Notes: generated from the letters alone by a model not told the origin. Counted from the stretch's first letter, positions 20,319 through 31,661 are shown. The stretch is DNA of 64,000 bases from Psychrosphaera aestuarii (GCF_017948405.1 NZ_CP072844.1:558001-622000), one strand, 5' to 3'. Numbers and translations are program-made.

Positions 20319-21194
20319 ATGAAAACATTTAGTCTAATTTTAGTAGCAGTATTTGTGGTCATGACGTTCTCTTCATTATTTGTAGTAAATGAAGGACAAC
20401 GCAGTATCGTTATCCAATTTGGTAAAGTTAAGCGTGATGATGCTGGAGCACCAGTTGTTAACGAACCAGGTTTGCACTTTAAGCTGCCATTTGTTGAAAA
20501 AGTAAAAACACTTGATGCACGTATTCAAACGCTTGATGGCGAGCCGGATCGTTTCGTAACGGTTGAAAAGAAAGACTTAATTGTTGATTCTTTTGTGAAA
20601 TGGCGCATATCTGACTTTGCGAAATTCTACCTTTCAACAGGCGGAAATAAGCTAAATGCAGAAACGCTTTTAGAGCAAAAAGTAAATAACGGTCTTCGTA
20701 CAGCTTTTGGTTCTCGAACGATCAAAGAGATTGTTTCAGGAGAACGCCAGGAACTAATGCAGCAAGCGATTCAAGCGGCAAAAAGTTCAAGCGATTTAGG
20801 TATCGAAGTGTTAGACGTTCGTGTTAAGCAAATTAACCTACCAGTTAGAGTTAGTAATTCAATATTTGAACGTATGCGTACTGAACGTCAAGAAGTAGCG
20901 AAAGCTCACCGCTCAGAAGGTCGTGAGAAGGCTGAAATTATTCGCGCTGATGTTGATGCTCGTATTACCGTCATGCTTGCAGAAGCAGAACGTGAAGCTC
21001 AAACATTACGTGGTGAAGGTGATGCACTAGCTGCAAAATTTTATGCTGATGCGTTTAACAAGAACCCTGAGTTCTTTGCGTTTGTGCGTAGCTTAGAGGC
21101 ATACAAAAATAGCTTTAATAGCAAAAGCGATATCTTAGTTATCCAACCGGACAGTGACTTCTTCAAATATATGAAGAGCACATCAGGCAAATAA
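20319..21194 (+). CDS. hflC: FtsH regulator HflC (SPFH membrane protein)
   Basis: 291 residues with an N-terminal membrane helix (about 3-22) and SPFH domain (VNEGQRSIVIQFGKV). A central alpha-helical region (RTERQEVAKAHRSEGREKAE) and EFFAFVRSLEAYKNSF are typical of HflC. It partners HflK in the FtsH complex. A strong terminator lies directly downstream. Confidence 0.97.
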   Translation: MKTFSLILVAVFVVMTFSSLFVVNEGQRSIVIQFGKVKRDDAGAPVVNEPGLHFKLPFVEKVKTLDARIQTLDGEPDRFVTVEKKDLIVDSFVKWRISDFAKFYLSTGGNKLNAETLLEQKVNNGLRTAFGSRTIKEIVSGERQELMQQAIQAAKSSSDLGIEVLDVRVKQINLPVRVSNSIFERMRTERQEVAKAHRSEGREKAEIIRADVDARITVMLAEAEREAQTLRGEGDALAAKFYADAFNKNPEFFAFVRSLEAYKNSFNSKSDILVIQPDSDFFKYMKSTSGK

Positions 21195-21217
21195 CTATCG
21201 TTTAATTGATATCATTC

Positions 21218-21247
21218 AAAGGGCTCTTCGGAGCCCTTTATTATTTT
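21218..21247 (+). terminator. rho-independent terminator after hflC
   Basis: Perfect 9-bp stem AAAGGGCTC/GAGCCCTTT closed by C-TTCG-G, then a T-rich tail. Confidence 0.85.
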
Positions 21248-21259
21248 TAAAGGTGCGTT

Positions 21260-21442
21260 ATGGACATAGATTGGTTTGTTGTAATAGCGATGGTTTTAAT
21301 CATTGAAGGCATGATGCCATTATTATTTCCGAAAACATGGCGTAACTATATTAAAAAATTATCTCAAGAACCGGTTGGGGTAATTCGGCAAGTTGGTCTA
21401 GTTTTATTTACTATTGGTATTCTTTTACTGTGGTTTAGATAA
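21260..21442 (+). CDS. DUF2065 (YjeT-like) small inner-membrane protein
   Basis: 60 residues with two predicted membrane helices (about 6-22 and 42-58) joined by a basic loop (FPKTWRNYIKKLSQ). The segment IEGMMPLLFPKTWR is typical of the YjeT/DUF2065 family, whose members lie between hflC and purA in E. coli too. Function unknown. It sits after the hflC terminator. Confidence 0.88.
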   Translation: MDIDWFVVIAMVLIIEGMMPLLFPKTWRNYIKKLSQEPVGVIRQVGLVLFTIGILLLWFR

Positions 21443-21526
21443 CGGTTTTTTTAATCGTTAAAACAGTCGTCTAGTAGTTTTTATTCTAATTTTTCTAAAA
21501 AGCGGGTGATCTTTGTACCAGATTTT

Positions 21527-21535
21527 TGGTAGAAT
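21527..21535 (+). promoter_or_regulatory. candidate purA promoter (extended -10)
   Basis: TGG followed by TAGAAT gives an extended -10 element, followed by a GC-rich CCCCGCC discriminator; no good -35 at 17 bases. It lies 32 bases before purA. Confidence 0.4.
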
Positions 21536-21545
21536 CCCCGCCTAA

Positions 21546-22862
<1,317 letters not shown>

Positions 22863-22895
22863 TTGATTTACTGACTAAACGGTAAAAAATCCTGC

Positions 22896-22923
22896 AAAAA
22901 GCTGTCATTCGACAGCTTTTTTT
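22896..22923 (+). terminator. rho-independent terminator after purA
   Basis: 11-bp stem AAAAAGCTGTC/GACAGCTTTTT with ATTC loop and a continuing T run. Confidence 0.88.
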
Positions 22924-22965
22924 GTATTCTGAGTTATATCCAAATTCATTAACGCGGAATGATTC

Positions 22966-24315
22966 ATGTTAAAAACGACTAAACTTGCTACGGCTCTTCT
23001 AACATCAAGCTTGTTGTTAGGCTGTGGTGGTTCTGACTCAGATAATCTAGCAGACAACGGTTATTGTTCAGCAATAGATGCAAATGAACGATTATATAGT
23101 TACATGCAAGACTGGTATTTCTGGGAAGAAAATTTACCGAGTACATTCGATCCAGGCGCATACCCAAATATACCTGCAACAATCGATGCCCTAAGAGATG
23201 TGCAAGATCGATTTAGTTTTTCAATGACAACAGCACAATATGAAGACTATCAAGCGTCAGTATTCTTTGGGTACGGCTTCTCACATGAAGTAAACGCACA
23301 AGAAGACGGACTTGTAATTAGATATGTTTATGAAGAGGGTACGCCAGCCCAAAGCGGTCTTCGCCGTGGCGATACAATTATAGAAATTGACGGTACTGCA
23401 ATGTCGCAGATAATCTCTGAAGTTAAAGCGGGTACTAAGAGTTTTGCCGATTATTTCGGACCAAATGTCAGTGGTTATTCTATCAACATCAAATTTGAAA
23501 AGCCGACTGGTAGGGTAGAGTCTGCGACCATAACAAAAGGTAGCATTACCGCAAATACCGTATTAGCGAAAGAGGTTAAACAACTAGAAGTTGATAACAT
23601 TAACAAAAATGTTGGTTATCTAGTGTTTAACTCATTTGATAATGTCTCTGAGCAAGAATTAAATGATGCTTTTGACTTATTCAAAATCGATTCAATTGAT
23701 GAGCTTGTGTTAGACCTTAGGTACAACGGCGGAGGTTTAATTCGAGTAGCAAATCAACTAAGTACACAAATTGCGGGTGATAAGGTTGACGGTGAAACCT
23801 TTGTTCAGTATCGATATAACTCCAAACAAAGTGATAGTAATCAAACTTTGCTATTTAGTCTTGGCGAAGGTATTGAGAAGATGAACTTAGACCGAGTTGT
23901 TGTCTTAACATCGGAAGGTAGTTGCTCAGCAAGCGAATTAGTGATCAACTCCTTAAAACCTCATATTGAAGTTGTCACTATAGGTAATAAAACCTGCGGC
24001 AAGCCGGTTGGAATGAGTCCAACTCAAATATGTGATGACGTTATTTTTGCGATTAACTTTGACTCTGTGAACTCAGAAGGTGAAGGTGAATATTTCGATG
24101 GCCTACCGGTTGATTGTCGAGTTGATGAGGTAGTCACCGGTGATTGGGGAGTTGAATCAGATCCCTTGTTAGCGGAAGGATTGAATTATTTACAAACCGG
24201 TGCTTGTAGTTCTGGGGCTCAAAATCTTAGCGATGTGTTTGGTGCTAAAACATCAAAAGCGTCGAAAACAATCGATTGGACAAAAGGTCCTGTAAAAGCA
24301 CAAAAGCTTTTATAA
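22966..24315 (+). CDS. S41 family C-terminal-processing-type peptidase, lipoprotein
   Basis: 449 residues. A lipobox (LLLGC near residue 20) marks it as a lipoprotein. A PDZ-like domain (about 105-180; GTPAQSGLRRGDTIIEIDG) precedes the S41 peptidase domain (about 205-390) with LVLDLRYNGGG and the presumed catalytic Ser in EGSCSASELV; the candidate Lys is in TCGKPVG. Family members cleave C-terminal tails or unfolded proteins in the periplasm. The physiological substrate is unknown. It occupies the place where nsrR sits in E. coli. Confidence 0.88.
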   Translation: MLKTTKLATALLTSSLLLGCGGSDSDNLADNGYCSAIDANERLYSYMQDWYFWEENLPSTFDPGAYPNIPATIDALRDVQDRFSFSMTTAQYEDYQASVFFGYGFSHEVNAQEDGLVIRYVYEEGTPAQSGLRRGDTIIEIDGTAMSQIISEVKAGTKSFADYFGPNVSGYSINIKFEKPTGRVESATITKGSITANTVLAKEVKQLEVDNINKNVGYLVFNSFDNVSEQELNDAFDLFKIDSIDELVLDLRYNGGGLIRVANQLSTQIAGDKVDGETFVQYRYNSKQSDSNQTLLFSLGEGIEKMNLDRVVVLTSEGSCSASELVINSLKPHIEVVTIGNKTCGKPVGMSPTQICDDVIFAINFDSVNSEGEGEYFDGLPVDCRVDEVVTGDWGVESDPLLAEGLNYLQTGACSSGAQNLSDVFGAKTSKASKTIDWTKGPVKAQKLL

Positions 24316-24382
24316 TGGCCTATTACTTGCTTTGGAATTGAGTAACAGTATTCAGTTCCAAGGTTTTCCTGAAAGGTTTTAT

Positions 24383-25018
24383 ATGAAAGTGCATGCTTTA
24401 ATTTTTATTTTCCTCGCCACGTTTTTGTTAGTGGTTGATAAAAGCTTTGCGGACGATGGCGAGCCATTGCAAGCGGTACAAATATACACCCAAGATGAGC
24501 TCTTGGATTTGATAAAACAAAACAAGCACCTAGAGCGAGTTAAACTGGACCGTTGTCAACTTACACGAGATATTGAAGACAGGGCGGTAAAGCTGCACCT
24601 GCCGGCTTATGAATTTTTGTATGGTGATATGTTGGCTTGGGGGGTTTGTGTCGACCAAAACGCCGAATTGGGCATGTTTTATATTAGAGAGTCGGCAAAA
24701 CAAGGCCTCGTTGCCGCCATAGAGCAATTAGGTCGTTATTATCATGTAGGTCGTTTTGTTCAAAAGGATCACGAAAAAGCTTATACCTATATCTACCGAG
24801 CGGCGGAACTCGGAAATGTGCAAGCACAGATACGACTTATTGATATGCAGTTAGCTGGGCTAGGTAGTCCGTACGATTATGAAAGTGCTTATCGTTGGTT
24901 ACACCATGCCGTTATTGCCGACCAAAATCAGCATAATGAAGCCTCAAAGCAACTAAAAAAACTCGAAAAGTTGATGCATCCAAAAACCCTACAGGCAGCA
25001 AAACAGTCGGCTTATTAA
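24383..25018 (+). CDS. motX: sodium-driven polar flagellar motor protein MotX
   Basis: I start at the ATG at 24383, after a GAAAGG ribosome site; a reading from 24332 adds a non-signal extension. The 211 residues begin with a signal peptide (to about residue 24, SFA). NKHLERVKLDRCQL and PAYEFLYGDMLAWGVCV match MotX of Vibrio. Sel1-like (TPR-type) repeats follow: AAIEQLGRYYHVG, AYTYIYRAAELGN and AYRWLHHAV. MotX with MotY forms the T-ring that holds the PomAB stator around the polar flagellar motor. motX beside rnr is a known arrangement in marine gammaproteobacteria. A generic Sel1 protein is the alternative. Confidence 0.85.
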   Translation: MKVHALIFIFLATFLLVVDKSFADDGEPLQAVQIYTQDELLDLIKQNKHLERVKLDRCQLTRDIEDRAVKLHLPAYEFLYGDMLAWGVCVDQNAELGMFYIRESAKQGLVAAIEQLGRYYHVGRFVQKDHEKAYTYIYRAAELGNVQAQIRLIDMQLAGLGSPYDYESAYRWLHHAVIADQNQHNEASKQLKKLEKLMHPKTLQAAKQSAY

Positions 25019-25077
25019 AGAAATGTCGATAAAAAGCATTATATTTAATAAAACTATCGAACATTAATTCGTTCAGT

Positions 25078-25086
25078 TGGTATACT
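25078..25086 (+). promoter_or_regulatory. candidate rnr promoter (extended -10)
   Basis: TGG plus TATACT gives an extended -10; a half-matching -35 (CGAACA) lies 17 bases upstream. 55 bases before rnr. Confidence 0.4.
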
Positions 25087-25141
25087 AAAGTAAGTAGCGC
25101 AAGAGCGTTGCTTATTTTATTAATTGAAAAAGTGAACATTA

Positions 25142-27598
25142 ATGCCAAAAAAAGACCCGAATTATGCTCGGGAAAAAGAAAAGTATTCTACCCCTATTGC
25201 CAGCCGCGAATTTATCCTCGATGCGATCAAGCAGGCCGATAAGCCCCTAACATTTAAAGAACTAACAAAACTTTGCAATATTACCGACGAAGAACTAGTT
25301 GTCGCGCTGAAACGTAGACTGCGAGCAATGGAAAATGCTGGTCAGCTTATCTTCAATAAATTTAAGAAGTACGGTATTCCTGACGAAAAAGAATTAATCA
25401 AAGGCAAAGTGTTAGGTCATAAAGACGGATTCGGCTTTCTGCAACCAGATGGCAAAGTAACGGGTAAAAATGATTGGTATATTAGCCATAGCCAAATGCG
25501 TGGTTTATTGCCAGGCGATTATGTATTAGCGCAACCAATTGGTGAGTTTAAAGGTAAAACCGAAGCAAGAGTTATTAGTGTAATTCAAGGTCGAGAAGCA
25601 CCAATTATTGGGCGTTATTTTGTAGAGATGGGAGTGGCTGTTGTCGTACCTGACGACAGTCGTATAAAGCAAGAAATTCTTATTGAAAAAGGGCAAGAAA
25701 ATGGTGCCCGACATGGCCAAATGGTTATTGTTGAGCTGCTCCAACGCCCCACTAAACGTAGTAGCGCGGTAGCTAAGGTTTCTGAAGTGCTAGGTGAGCA
25801 TATGGCACCGGGTATGGAAGTTGATATAGCCTTACGAAACCACGATATTCCATTCCAGTGGTCGCCAAGCATAGATAAATATGTTTCTACATTATCATCA
25901 GAAGTGTTAGAAAAAGATAAGAACGGTCGTGTAGATTTACGTCAAATGCCACTCGTTACTATCGATGGTGAAGACTCCAGAGATTTTGATGACGCCGTTT
26001 ATTGTAAGCCTAAAGATGATGGTGGTTGGACGCTTTACGTCGCGATTGCGGATGTGTCTCATTATGTAAGACATAACTCTGATTTAGATAAAGAAGCGAT
26101 AGAACGTGGTAACTCGGTATATTTCCCCTCAAAAGTTATTCCTATGCTTCCAGAGGCACTGTCCAATGGTTTATGTTCGTTAAATCCACAAACAGATCGC
26201 TTATGTATGGTGGCGGAAATGGATATTGACGCTACTGGTCGATTGAATGACTACACATTTTATGAAGCGGTTATGCACTCACATGCGCGCTTAACCTACA
26301 CCAAAGTAGCATCAATGCTGAAAGGTGATGTGGAGTTACAGCAGCGATACAAACATGTTTGGCCTCATATTCAAGACCTAAACGCATTATATAAAGCGTT
26401 AAAGCTGATACGAGCAGAGCGTGGCGCGTTTGAATTTGAGACGATTGAGCCTAAATTTATTTTTAATGCACAACAAAAAATAGATCACGTTGAAGTTGTT
26501 GAACGTAACGATGCCCATAAAATCATTGAAGAATGCATGATAATGGCTAATGTTGCCGCAGCTAAGTTTATTGAAGGTAATAATGGCCATGCTTTATTTA
26601 GGGTGCATGACAAGCCAGATCCAAGCAAGCTAGCTACGTTTCGCGCATTTTTAGCGGAGTTAGGTGGCGAACTTAAATTTAGCGATGAGCCAAGCCCGAA
26701 AGAATTAAGCAGCCAGGTAAATAAATATTTAAACCGACCTGACGGCGAATTAATTCAAACAATGATGATTAGAAGTATGCGCCAAGCTGTTTATCAACCT
26801 GATAATATTGGTCACTTTGGATTAGCGTTAGAAGGGTATGCGCACTTCACGTCACCAATTCGTCGTTATCCAGATTTAATTGTTCACAGAGCAATTAAAG
26901 CGATTATCAAGAAACAAGGGCAAACCACGTCAGGGCAATATGCCTATAACGAAGAAGAATTAGAGCAGTTAGGTGAGCAATGTTCAATGACAGAACGAAG
27001 AGCAGATGATGCGACTCGTGATGTTGAGTCTTGGCTTAAGTGCGAGTTTATGCAAGACCATATCGACATGGAGTATGAAGGCGTAATTGCCTCGGTAACC
27101 TCATTTGGTTTGTTTGTCCGACTGGTGGATTTGCATATTGAAGGCTTAGTTCATATCACTGCCTTAGGTAAAGATTACTTTAATTATAGCCCAGAGCGTA
27201 ATGCGCTTATTGGTGAGAATAGCCGACAAGTTTTCCGCTTAGGCGATACGCTAGAAGTTAAAGTCGTGTCAGTTAATCTTGAAGACAAGCAAATTGATTT
27301 TGAATTAGTAGGAGTGAGTGGCGGACGTCGCCGTGCAACGAACACTGATTCGAATCGCTCAAAAAAACCAAGTGTCAGAGAGCAGCTTAAAAAAGGTAAA
27401 ATTCCTGGACAGCAAGATAAAGAAGATTCAAAAAGAAAGCCTAAATCAAAAAGTGGACCAAAGCGGGACGCAAAAGATAAGCCTAAAAGTGAATCTAAAA
27501 GAAAATCAAAAAGTAGCGCAACAAAAGGCAAAACAAAGCCTAAGAAAAAGCCAAAATCAAGAGCGGCCAAGCGCATAGCTAAAAAGAAAAGTGATTAG
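25142..27598 (+). CDS. rnr: ribonuclease R
   Basis: 818 residues. N-terminal winged helix (about 20-85), two cold-shock-like domains (about 88-230; [15 protein letters not shown]), the RNB catalytic domain (about 262-590; [14 protein letters not shown] carries the metal-binding aspartates and [13 protein letters not shown] is the second signature), an S1 domain (about 645-730) and a very basic Lys/Ser-rich tail (about 735-818). It is the 3'-5' exonuclease that degrades structured RNA and works with trans-translation. The tail is longer and more Lys-rich than usual and probably binds RNA or ribosomes. rlmB follows after 11 bases. Confidence 0.98.
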   Translation: MPKKDPNYAREKEKYSTPIASREFILDAIKQADKPLTFKELTKLCNITDEELVVALKRRLRAMENAGQLIFNKFKKYGIPDEKELIKGKVLGHKDGFGFLQPDGKVTGKNDWYISHSQMRGLLPGDYVLAQPIGEFKGKTEARVISVIQGREAPIIGRYFVEMGVAVVVPDDSRIKQEILIEKGQENGARHGQMVIVELLQRPTKRSSAVAKVSEVLGEHMAPGMEVDIALRNHDIPFQWSPSIDKYVSTLSSEVLEKDKNGRVDLRQMPLVTIDGEDSRDFDDAVYCKPKDDGGWTLYVAIADVSHYVRHNSDLDKEAIERGNSVYFPSKVIPMLPEALSNGLCSLNPQTDRLCMVAEMDIDATGRLNDYTFYEAVMHSHARLTYTKVASMLKGDVELQQRYKHVWPHIQDLNALYKALKLIRAERGAFEFETIEPKFIFNAQQKIDHVEVVERNDAHKIIEECMIMANVAAAKFIEGNNGHALFRVHDKPDPSKLATFRAFLAELGGELKFSDEPSPKELSSQVNKYLNRPDGELIQTMMIRSMRQAVYQPDNIGHFGLALEGYAHFTSPIRRYPDLIVHRAIKAIIKKQGQTTSGQYAYNEEELEQLGEQCSMTERRADDATRDVESWLKCEFMQDHIDMEYEGVIASVTSFGLFVRLVDLHIEGLVHITALGKDYFNYSPERNALIGENSRQVFRLGDTLEVKVVSVNLEDKQIDFELVGVSGGRRRATNTDSNRSKKPSVREQLKKGKIPGQQDKEDSKRKPKSKSGPKRDAKDKPKSESKRKSKSSATKGKTKPKKKPKSRAAKRIAKKKSD

Positions 27599-27609
27599 TA
27601 GAGATAAAT

Positions 27610-28356
27610 ATGAGTTCTGAAATAGCCTATGGCATCCACTCTTTAACAGCCATTATTCAACATGAGCCAGAAAGAGTTATTGAGTTATTTGTCCTAAAAG
27701 GGCGTGAAGACGACCGAATTAAACCAATCTTAGAACAAGCCTATGCATTGGGTTTCTCGGTTCAATACGCTTCTAGAAAAACGTTAGACGATAAATGTGA
27801 TGGTGAACAACATCAAGGCGTAGTCGCTCGTGTAAGACCAGCGAAGCAACGAGATGAAGGTGATCTTAAGCAATGGTTGCAAAGTGTAGAAGGCAGAAAC
27901 AAACCACCATTTTTACTTGTGTTAGACGGAATCACCGACCCTCATAACTTAGGAGCAGTGTTACGAACAGCAGATGCTGCTGGTATCGATGGCGTTATTG
28001 TCCCCAAAGACCGTTCGGCTAAGTTAAATGGTACCGCGAGAAAGGTTGCCTGTGGTGCCGCCGAAGTGATGCCTCTTTACGTTGTTACCAACCTAGCTCG
28101 AAGTTTAAAAACGTTGCAAGATAATAATGTTTGGATTATTGGTACGGCGGGTGAGGCCACTGCCGATGTGTTTGAAATGAAGTTCTCTGGTCCACTGGCT
28201 ATAGTTATGGGTGCTGAAGGTACCGGCATGAGACGTTTGACTCGTGAACACTGTGATGAATTAGTTAAAATACCAATGGCTGGTTCCGTTTCAAGCTTAA
28301 ACGTTTCTGTGGCGACAGGTGTGATTTTATATGAAGCGGTTCGTCAAAGAAGTTAA
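27610..28356 (+). CDS. rlmB: 23S rRNA (Gm2251) 2'-O-methyltransferase RlmB
   Basis: 248 residues. N-terminal substrate-binding domain starting [10 protein letters not shown], then the SPOUT (TrmH-type) knot: [34 protein letters not shown] and [17 protein letters not shown] are motifs 1-3. It methylates the ribose of G2251 in the peptidyl-transferase loop. Gene order rnr-rlmB equals that in E. coli. Confidence 0.97.
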   Translation: MSSEIAYGIHSLTAIIQHEPERVIELFVLKGREDDRIKPILEQAYALGFSVQYASRKTLDDKCDGEQHQGVVARVRPAKQRDEGDLKQWLQSVEGRNKPPFLLVLDGITDPHNLGAVLRTADAAGIDGVIVPKDRSAKLNGTARKVACGAAEVMPLYVVTNLARSLKTLQDNNVWIIGTAGEATADVFEMKFSGPLAIVMGAEGTGMRRLTREHCDELVKIPMAGSVSSLNVSVATGVILYEAVRQRS

Positions 28357-28364
28357 CAGTCTGG

Positions 28365-28394
28365 TTAATTAAAAAAAGTAGACTGGTCTATAAT
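28365..28394 (+). promoter_or_regulatory. candidate promoter of the thioredoxin-like gene
   Basis: TATAAT at 28389-28394 with a half-matching TTAATT 18 bases upstream. Confidence 0.45.
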
Positions 28395-28428
28395 TACTAT
28401 TAATTCAAACAAAGTAAAAGGTTGTCTT

Positions 28429-29016
28429 TTGAAGTTGTGTAAAGTTGTCCTTTATTTATCAATATTTTGCTTATTTTTTAGTATAAGTGTGCTTGCAGAT
28501 GATCCTGAAGTTGAGCTCGACGAAGACGGCAATCCTATTGTAAAGCTAGAAACTGCGCCGGAATGGGTGTTGGTGAATGGGCAAGGAGAAACGGTATCGT
28601 CGGCAATGCTGGCTGGAAAACCTTATGTGTTGCATTTTTGGGCAACATGGTGCCCATACTGTAAGCGTTTTCAACCAGGTTTAGATTATATTGCGGTGGA
28701 TTACGTCGAAAAAGGAATACCCACTTACGCAGTTAGTTGGTGGGAAAATCCCGGAGCAAAACCTGTAAAGGAAATGGAAAAAAGAGGCTTGATGCTTCCG
28801 GTGTTAGTTGATGGCGATCAAGTGGCAAAAGCATTTGGTGTAATAGGGACTCCAACGACTGTATTCGTAAATCATGAGGGTGGTATTAACTATCGACATA
28901 CCGGTTTTGACCCTAACGATCCGCAACTTAGAGTCGCTTACGAGCAACTTAAAGCAGAAATGGAAGCGCCACCAAAACCTGAGTCTGAAGATGGTGAAGA
29001 AGACGATTCTGAATAA
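28429..29016 (+). CDS. secreted thioredoxin-like (TlpA/ScsD-type) protein
   Basis: 195 residues from a TTG at 28429, which gives the N-terminus MKLCKVVLYLSIFCLFF as part of a signal peptide ending near residue 23 (VLA). The thioredoxin domain (about 45-170) has the active site WATWCPYCKRF and the cis-proline loop IGTPTTVFV. It likely reduces or exchanges disulfides in the periplasm. The C-terminus is very acidic (SEDGEEDDSE). No cytochrome maturation genes are near, so a general redox role is only inference. Confidence 0.85.
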   Translation: MKLCKVVLYLSIFCLFFSISVLADDPEVELDEDGNPIVKLETAPEWVLVNGQGETVSSAMLAGKPYVLHFWATWCPYCKRFQPGLDYIAVDYVEKGIPTYAVSWWENPGAKPVKEMEKRGLMLPVLVDGDQVAKAFGVIGTPTTVFVNHEGGINYRHTGFDPNDPQLRVAYEQLKAEMEAPPKPESEDGEEDDSE

Positions 29017-29051
29017 CATTAATAAAACCGTTCAAATTTCCTTCAATTAAC

Positions 29052-29079
29052 TTGTGTAACGCGCAAAAATCCTTATAAT
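29052..29079 (+). promoter_or_regulatory. candidate promoter of the rpsF operon
   Basis: TATAAT at 29074-29079, TTGTGT at 29052-29057, 16-base spacer. The GC-rich GCGCGCCC just after the -10 is the discriminator type seen in stringently controlled ribosomal genes. It gives a leader of about 90 bases; no S6:S18-binding CCG bulge could be recognised by eye. Confidence 0.65.
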
Positions 29080-29177
29080 TGCGCGCCCAAATCAGCTATT
29101 ACTAATTTTGTTCCTTGCCTTTGTTCAAGTTTGGCTGAGCTTGTCGATGAGGCTACTAATCCATAAGGAATCTAACG

Positions 29178-29516
29178 ATGCGTCATTACGAAATCGTTTT
29201 TATGGTTCACCCTGACCAGAGTGAACAAGTTACTGGTATGATCGAGCGTTATACTGGTTCTATCACTGAAGCAAATGGTACTATCCACCGTCTTGAAGAC
29301 TGGGGTCGTCGCCAACTAGCTTATCCAATTGAGAAACTTCACAAAGCGCACTACGTTCTTATGAACGTTGAAGCAACGAGCGAAGTTATTGCTGAATTAG
29401 AAGAGACTTTCCGTTACAACGATGCTGTTTTACGTAGCTTGACTATCCGTAAAGACGCTGCTGTTACTGAAGCTTCTCCTTTAGTAAAAGAAGAGAAAAA
29501 AGAACAAGCTGCTTAA
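29178..29516 (+). CDS. rpsF: 30S ribosomal protein S6
   Basis: 112 residues; [38 protein letters not shown] and [11 protein letters not shown] are S6 signatures. S6 binds S18 in the platform of the small subunit. The Glu/Lys-rich end ([10 protein letters not shown]) could be a target for RimK glutamylation. First gene of rpsF-priB-rpsR-rplI, with strongly biased codons. Confidence 0.98.
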   Translation: MRHYEIVFMVHPDQSEQVTGMIERYTGSITEANGTIHRLEDWGRRQLAYPIEKLHKAHYVLMNVEATSEVIAELEETFRYNDAVLRSLTIRKDAAVTEASPLVKEEKKEQAA

Positions 29517-29534
29517 TTTAGGGAGTTAGCTTAG

Positions 29535-29840
29535 GTGTTTAATCAGTTGGTTTTAACCGGCCAAGTTTGCAAGTCACCCAAGTTTACAACCAGCCCTGCA
29601 GGTGTGATTCATGGTCAGTTTTCAATTGAACATAAATCAATACAACAGGAAGACGGTTTTAATCGCAATGCGTATGTCCGACTTCATGTAGTAACTTGTG
29701 GTGAGCAACAGCAGCAGTTAATCAAAAATTTTATTGTAGGTGATGAAGTTCAAGTGTCTGGTTTTTTAAACCGACATGAAAGCAAAAACGGCCAAGCCAT
29801 TATTGCTATTCACGCCCAACATATAGAAAGACTCAATTAG
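29535..29840 (+). CDS. priB: primosomal replication protein PriB
   Basis: 101 residues from a GTG at 29535, preceded by GGGAG. One OB-fold like [32 protein letters not shown] and [16 protein letters not shown]. PriB stabilises PriA on forked DNA and helps reload DnaB at stalled forks. Its position between rpsF and rpsR is the standard one. Sequence divergence from E. coli is high but length and motif pattern fit. Confidence 0.94.
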   Translation: MFNQLVLTGQVCKSPKFTTSPAGVIHGQFSIEHKSIQQEDGFNRNAYVRLHVVTCGEQQQQLIKNFIVGDEVQVSGFLNRHESKNGQAIIAIHAQHIERLN

Positions 29841-29850
29841 GAGACTACTA

Positions 29851-30078
29851 ATGGCACGTTATTTCAGACGTCGTAAAGTATGCCGTTTCAAAGCAGATGG
29901 CGTAAAAGAGATCGATTATAAAGATCTATCAACTCTACGTAACTACGTTACAGAGAGCGGTAAAATCGTACCTAGCCGTATTACAGGCACAAGTGCAAAG
30001 TATCAACGTCAATTAGCACGTGCAATCAAACGCGCGCGTTTCTTAGCATTGCTACCATACACAGACTTACATCAATAA
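29851..30078 (+). CDS. rpsR: 30S ribosomal protein S18
   Basis: 75 residues; [36 protein letters not shown] and [18 protein letters not shown] are S18 hallmarks. It pairs with S6 on the 30S platform. Consensus ribosome site AGGAG upstream. Confidence 0.98.
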   Translation: MARYFRRRKVCRFKADGVKEIDYKDLSTLRNYVTESGKIVPSRITGTSAKYQRQLARAIKRARFLALLPYTDLHQ

Positions 30079-30105
30079 GATTGGTAATTAAGAGGTTTAA
30101 TACTT

Positions 30106-30558
30106 ATGAACGTAATCCTTTTAGACAAAGTTGCCAACTTAGGTTCACTTGGTGACAATGTTAACGTTAAAGCGGGTTTTGCTCGTAACTTCCTTTTCCC
30201 ACAAGGTAAAGCAGTTCCAGCAAACAAAGCAAACTTAGAAATGTTCGAAGCACGTCGCGCTGAATTAGAAGCGAAAGTTGCTGAAGAACTAGCTGCAGCA
30301 CAAGCTCGCGCTGAGAAACTAAATGCATTAGAAGCGGTAACTATCGCATCTAAAGCTGGTGACGAAGGCAAGCTATTCGGTTCAATCGGCACACGTGACA
30401 TCGCTCTTGCGATCACTGAAGCGGGTGTTGAAGTTGCTAAAGCTGAAGTTAAAATGCCTGAAGGTGCAATCCGTGAAATCGGTCAGTTTGAACTTGCAGT
30501 TCAATTGCACGCAGAAGTAATGGCCAACGTAACTGTTGTTGTTATTGCTGAAGCATAA
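30106..30558 (+). CDS. rplI: 50S ribosomal protein L9
   Basis: 150 residues. N-terminal domain [17 protein letters not shown] with [17 protein letters not shown], a long connecting helix (about 45-75) and a C-terminal domain with [13 protein letters not shown]9 sits at the base of the L1 stalk and supports reading-frame fidelity. Last gene of the operon. Confidence 0.98.
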   Translation: MNVILLDKVANLGSLGDNVNVKAGFARNFLFPQGKAVPANKANLEMFEARRAELEAKVAEELAAAQARAEKLNALEAVTIASKAGDEGKLFGSIGTRDIALAITEAGVEVAKAEVKMPEGAIREIGQFELAVQLHAEVMANVTVVVIAEA

Positions 30559-30581
30559 TTAGAAAGATTTATCTTTTTAAT

Positions 30582-30611
30582 AAAAACACCGCCTAGTGCG
30601 GTGTTTTTTTA
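30582..30611 (+). terminator. rho-independent terminator after rplI
   Basis: 11-bp stem AAAAACACCGC/GCGGTGTTTTT with five-base loop, followed by more Ts. Confidence 0.9.
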
Positions 30612-30779
30612 TTTAGAGCTCATAATTAGAAAAAACACCTGAACCAGAGGTGTCAGATATTTTTACAAGTTCTGCTTTGTAATTTATATCTATATAATTT
30701 TAAATGAATATTTTCGTGGTTCGTTTTTTGCTTACATTGGGGAACGTCCTAATTTTTGTAAATGAGAGCTAAAACTTCC

Positions 30780-31541
30780 ATGAATGTATTTAAGAAACTT
30801 GCCCTAATTGGTCTACTATCATCCACAATATTTACTGCTTCTAATGCACAGGCTGAATTAATTTACTGGGCTGACTGGGAGTCAGGCACTGTTGATCCAA
30901 CAATCAATAGAATCACTGAGGTTAATGGTACTATGACAACGTCTACAGCAGTGATTGACGTAACTTATACTAATTCTCAGGGCATTCACTTTCTTCAAAC
31001 AGGTACAGGTATTGATTACTTTAATAGCTTTCAAGACCCATCTATCTCGCCATACACAAGTGCGTTAGTTGACAACACTCCAACGGCGGCTGAGATGATT
31101 GCTCTGAATCGTCAAGGAAGCCAAACATTAAATTTTTCTGAGTCTGTAGCAAACTTAGTTTTTTCTTATGTTAGTTTAAATTTAAATGGTTACGCTTTTG
31201 ACCAAGACTTCGATATTTTGTCTTACGGCGGGTTAGATGGTAACGCCGATGGTTACTTCGGTGCAGGCTCATCGTATAAACAAGTGGTAGATCTTGGTAA
31301 TGGCAACTTTGAGTACCGATTATTGGGTACCGGTGAACCGCATGGAACTATCCAGTTTACAGGTTCTTTTACTGATGTGTCTTGGAGAAGTTTAAGTGAC
31401 GAGACGTGGAATGGCTTTACTGTTGGAATTCAAGGTACATCGGAAGAAGTATTTGATGAAGTACCAGAGCCTTCCTCAATTGCATTGTTTGCTTTAGGTT
31501 TACTAGCGTTAACAAGAAAAACATTGAAAATACGCAGTTAA
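30780..31541 (+). CDS. PEP-CTERM sorting domain protein
   Basis: About 253 residues from the ATG at 30780; an in-frame ATG at 30762 is possible but its ribosome site is too far. Signal peptide to about residue 24 (NAQA). The C-terminus has VPEPSS, a hydrophobic helix (IALFALGLLAL) and basic end (TRKTLKIRS): the PEP-CTERM exosortase signal. The secreted middle has no recognisable domain. Family members are extracellular or surface proteins, often tied to exopolysaccharide. Flanked by terminators on both sides, so a one-gene unit. Confidence 0.85.
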   Translation: MNVFKKLALIGLLSSTIFTASNAQAELIYWADWESGTVDPTINRITEVNGTMTTSTAVIDVTYTNSQGIHFLQTGTGIDYFNSFQDPSISPYTSALVDNTPTAAEMIALNRQGSQTLNFSESVANLVFSYVSLNLNGYAFDQDFDILSYGGLDGNADGYFGAGSSYKQVVDLGNGNFEYRLLGTGEPHGTIQFTGSFTDVSWRSLSDETWNGFTVGIQGTSEEVFDEVPEPSSIALFALGLLALTRKTLKIRS

Positions 31542-31558
31542 CTTATTACTAAATAAAG

Positions 31559-31586
31559 AAAAGACCTTTTTAAGGTCTTTTTTTTT
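31559..31586 (+). terminator. rho-independent terminator after the PEP-CTERM gene
   Basis: 10-bp stem AAAAGACCTT/AAGGTCTTTT, three-base loop, then a run of Ts. Confidence 0.85.
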
Positions 31587-31661
31587 GCCCATTTAAACCT
31601 TTTTTGTTTTGATAGTTACTAAAGCTATAACAAATAAAAACAAAGCAGAGAGCACTAAATT

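Noticed and set aside
27184..27576. 130-codon frame opposite the rnr tail
   Set aside because: Arises from the low-complexity Lys/Ser coding tail on the other strand.
29080..29177. S6:S18 autoregulatory RNA in the rpsF leader
   Set aside because: The leader is long enough but the expected CCG bulge and paired stem were not visible by eye.
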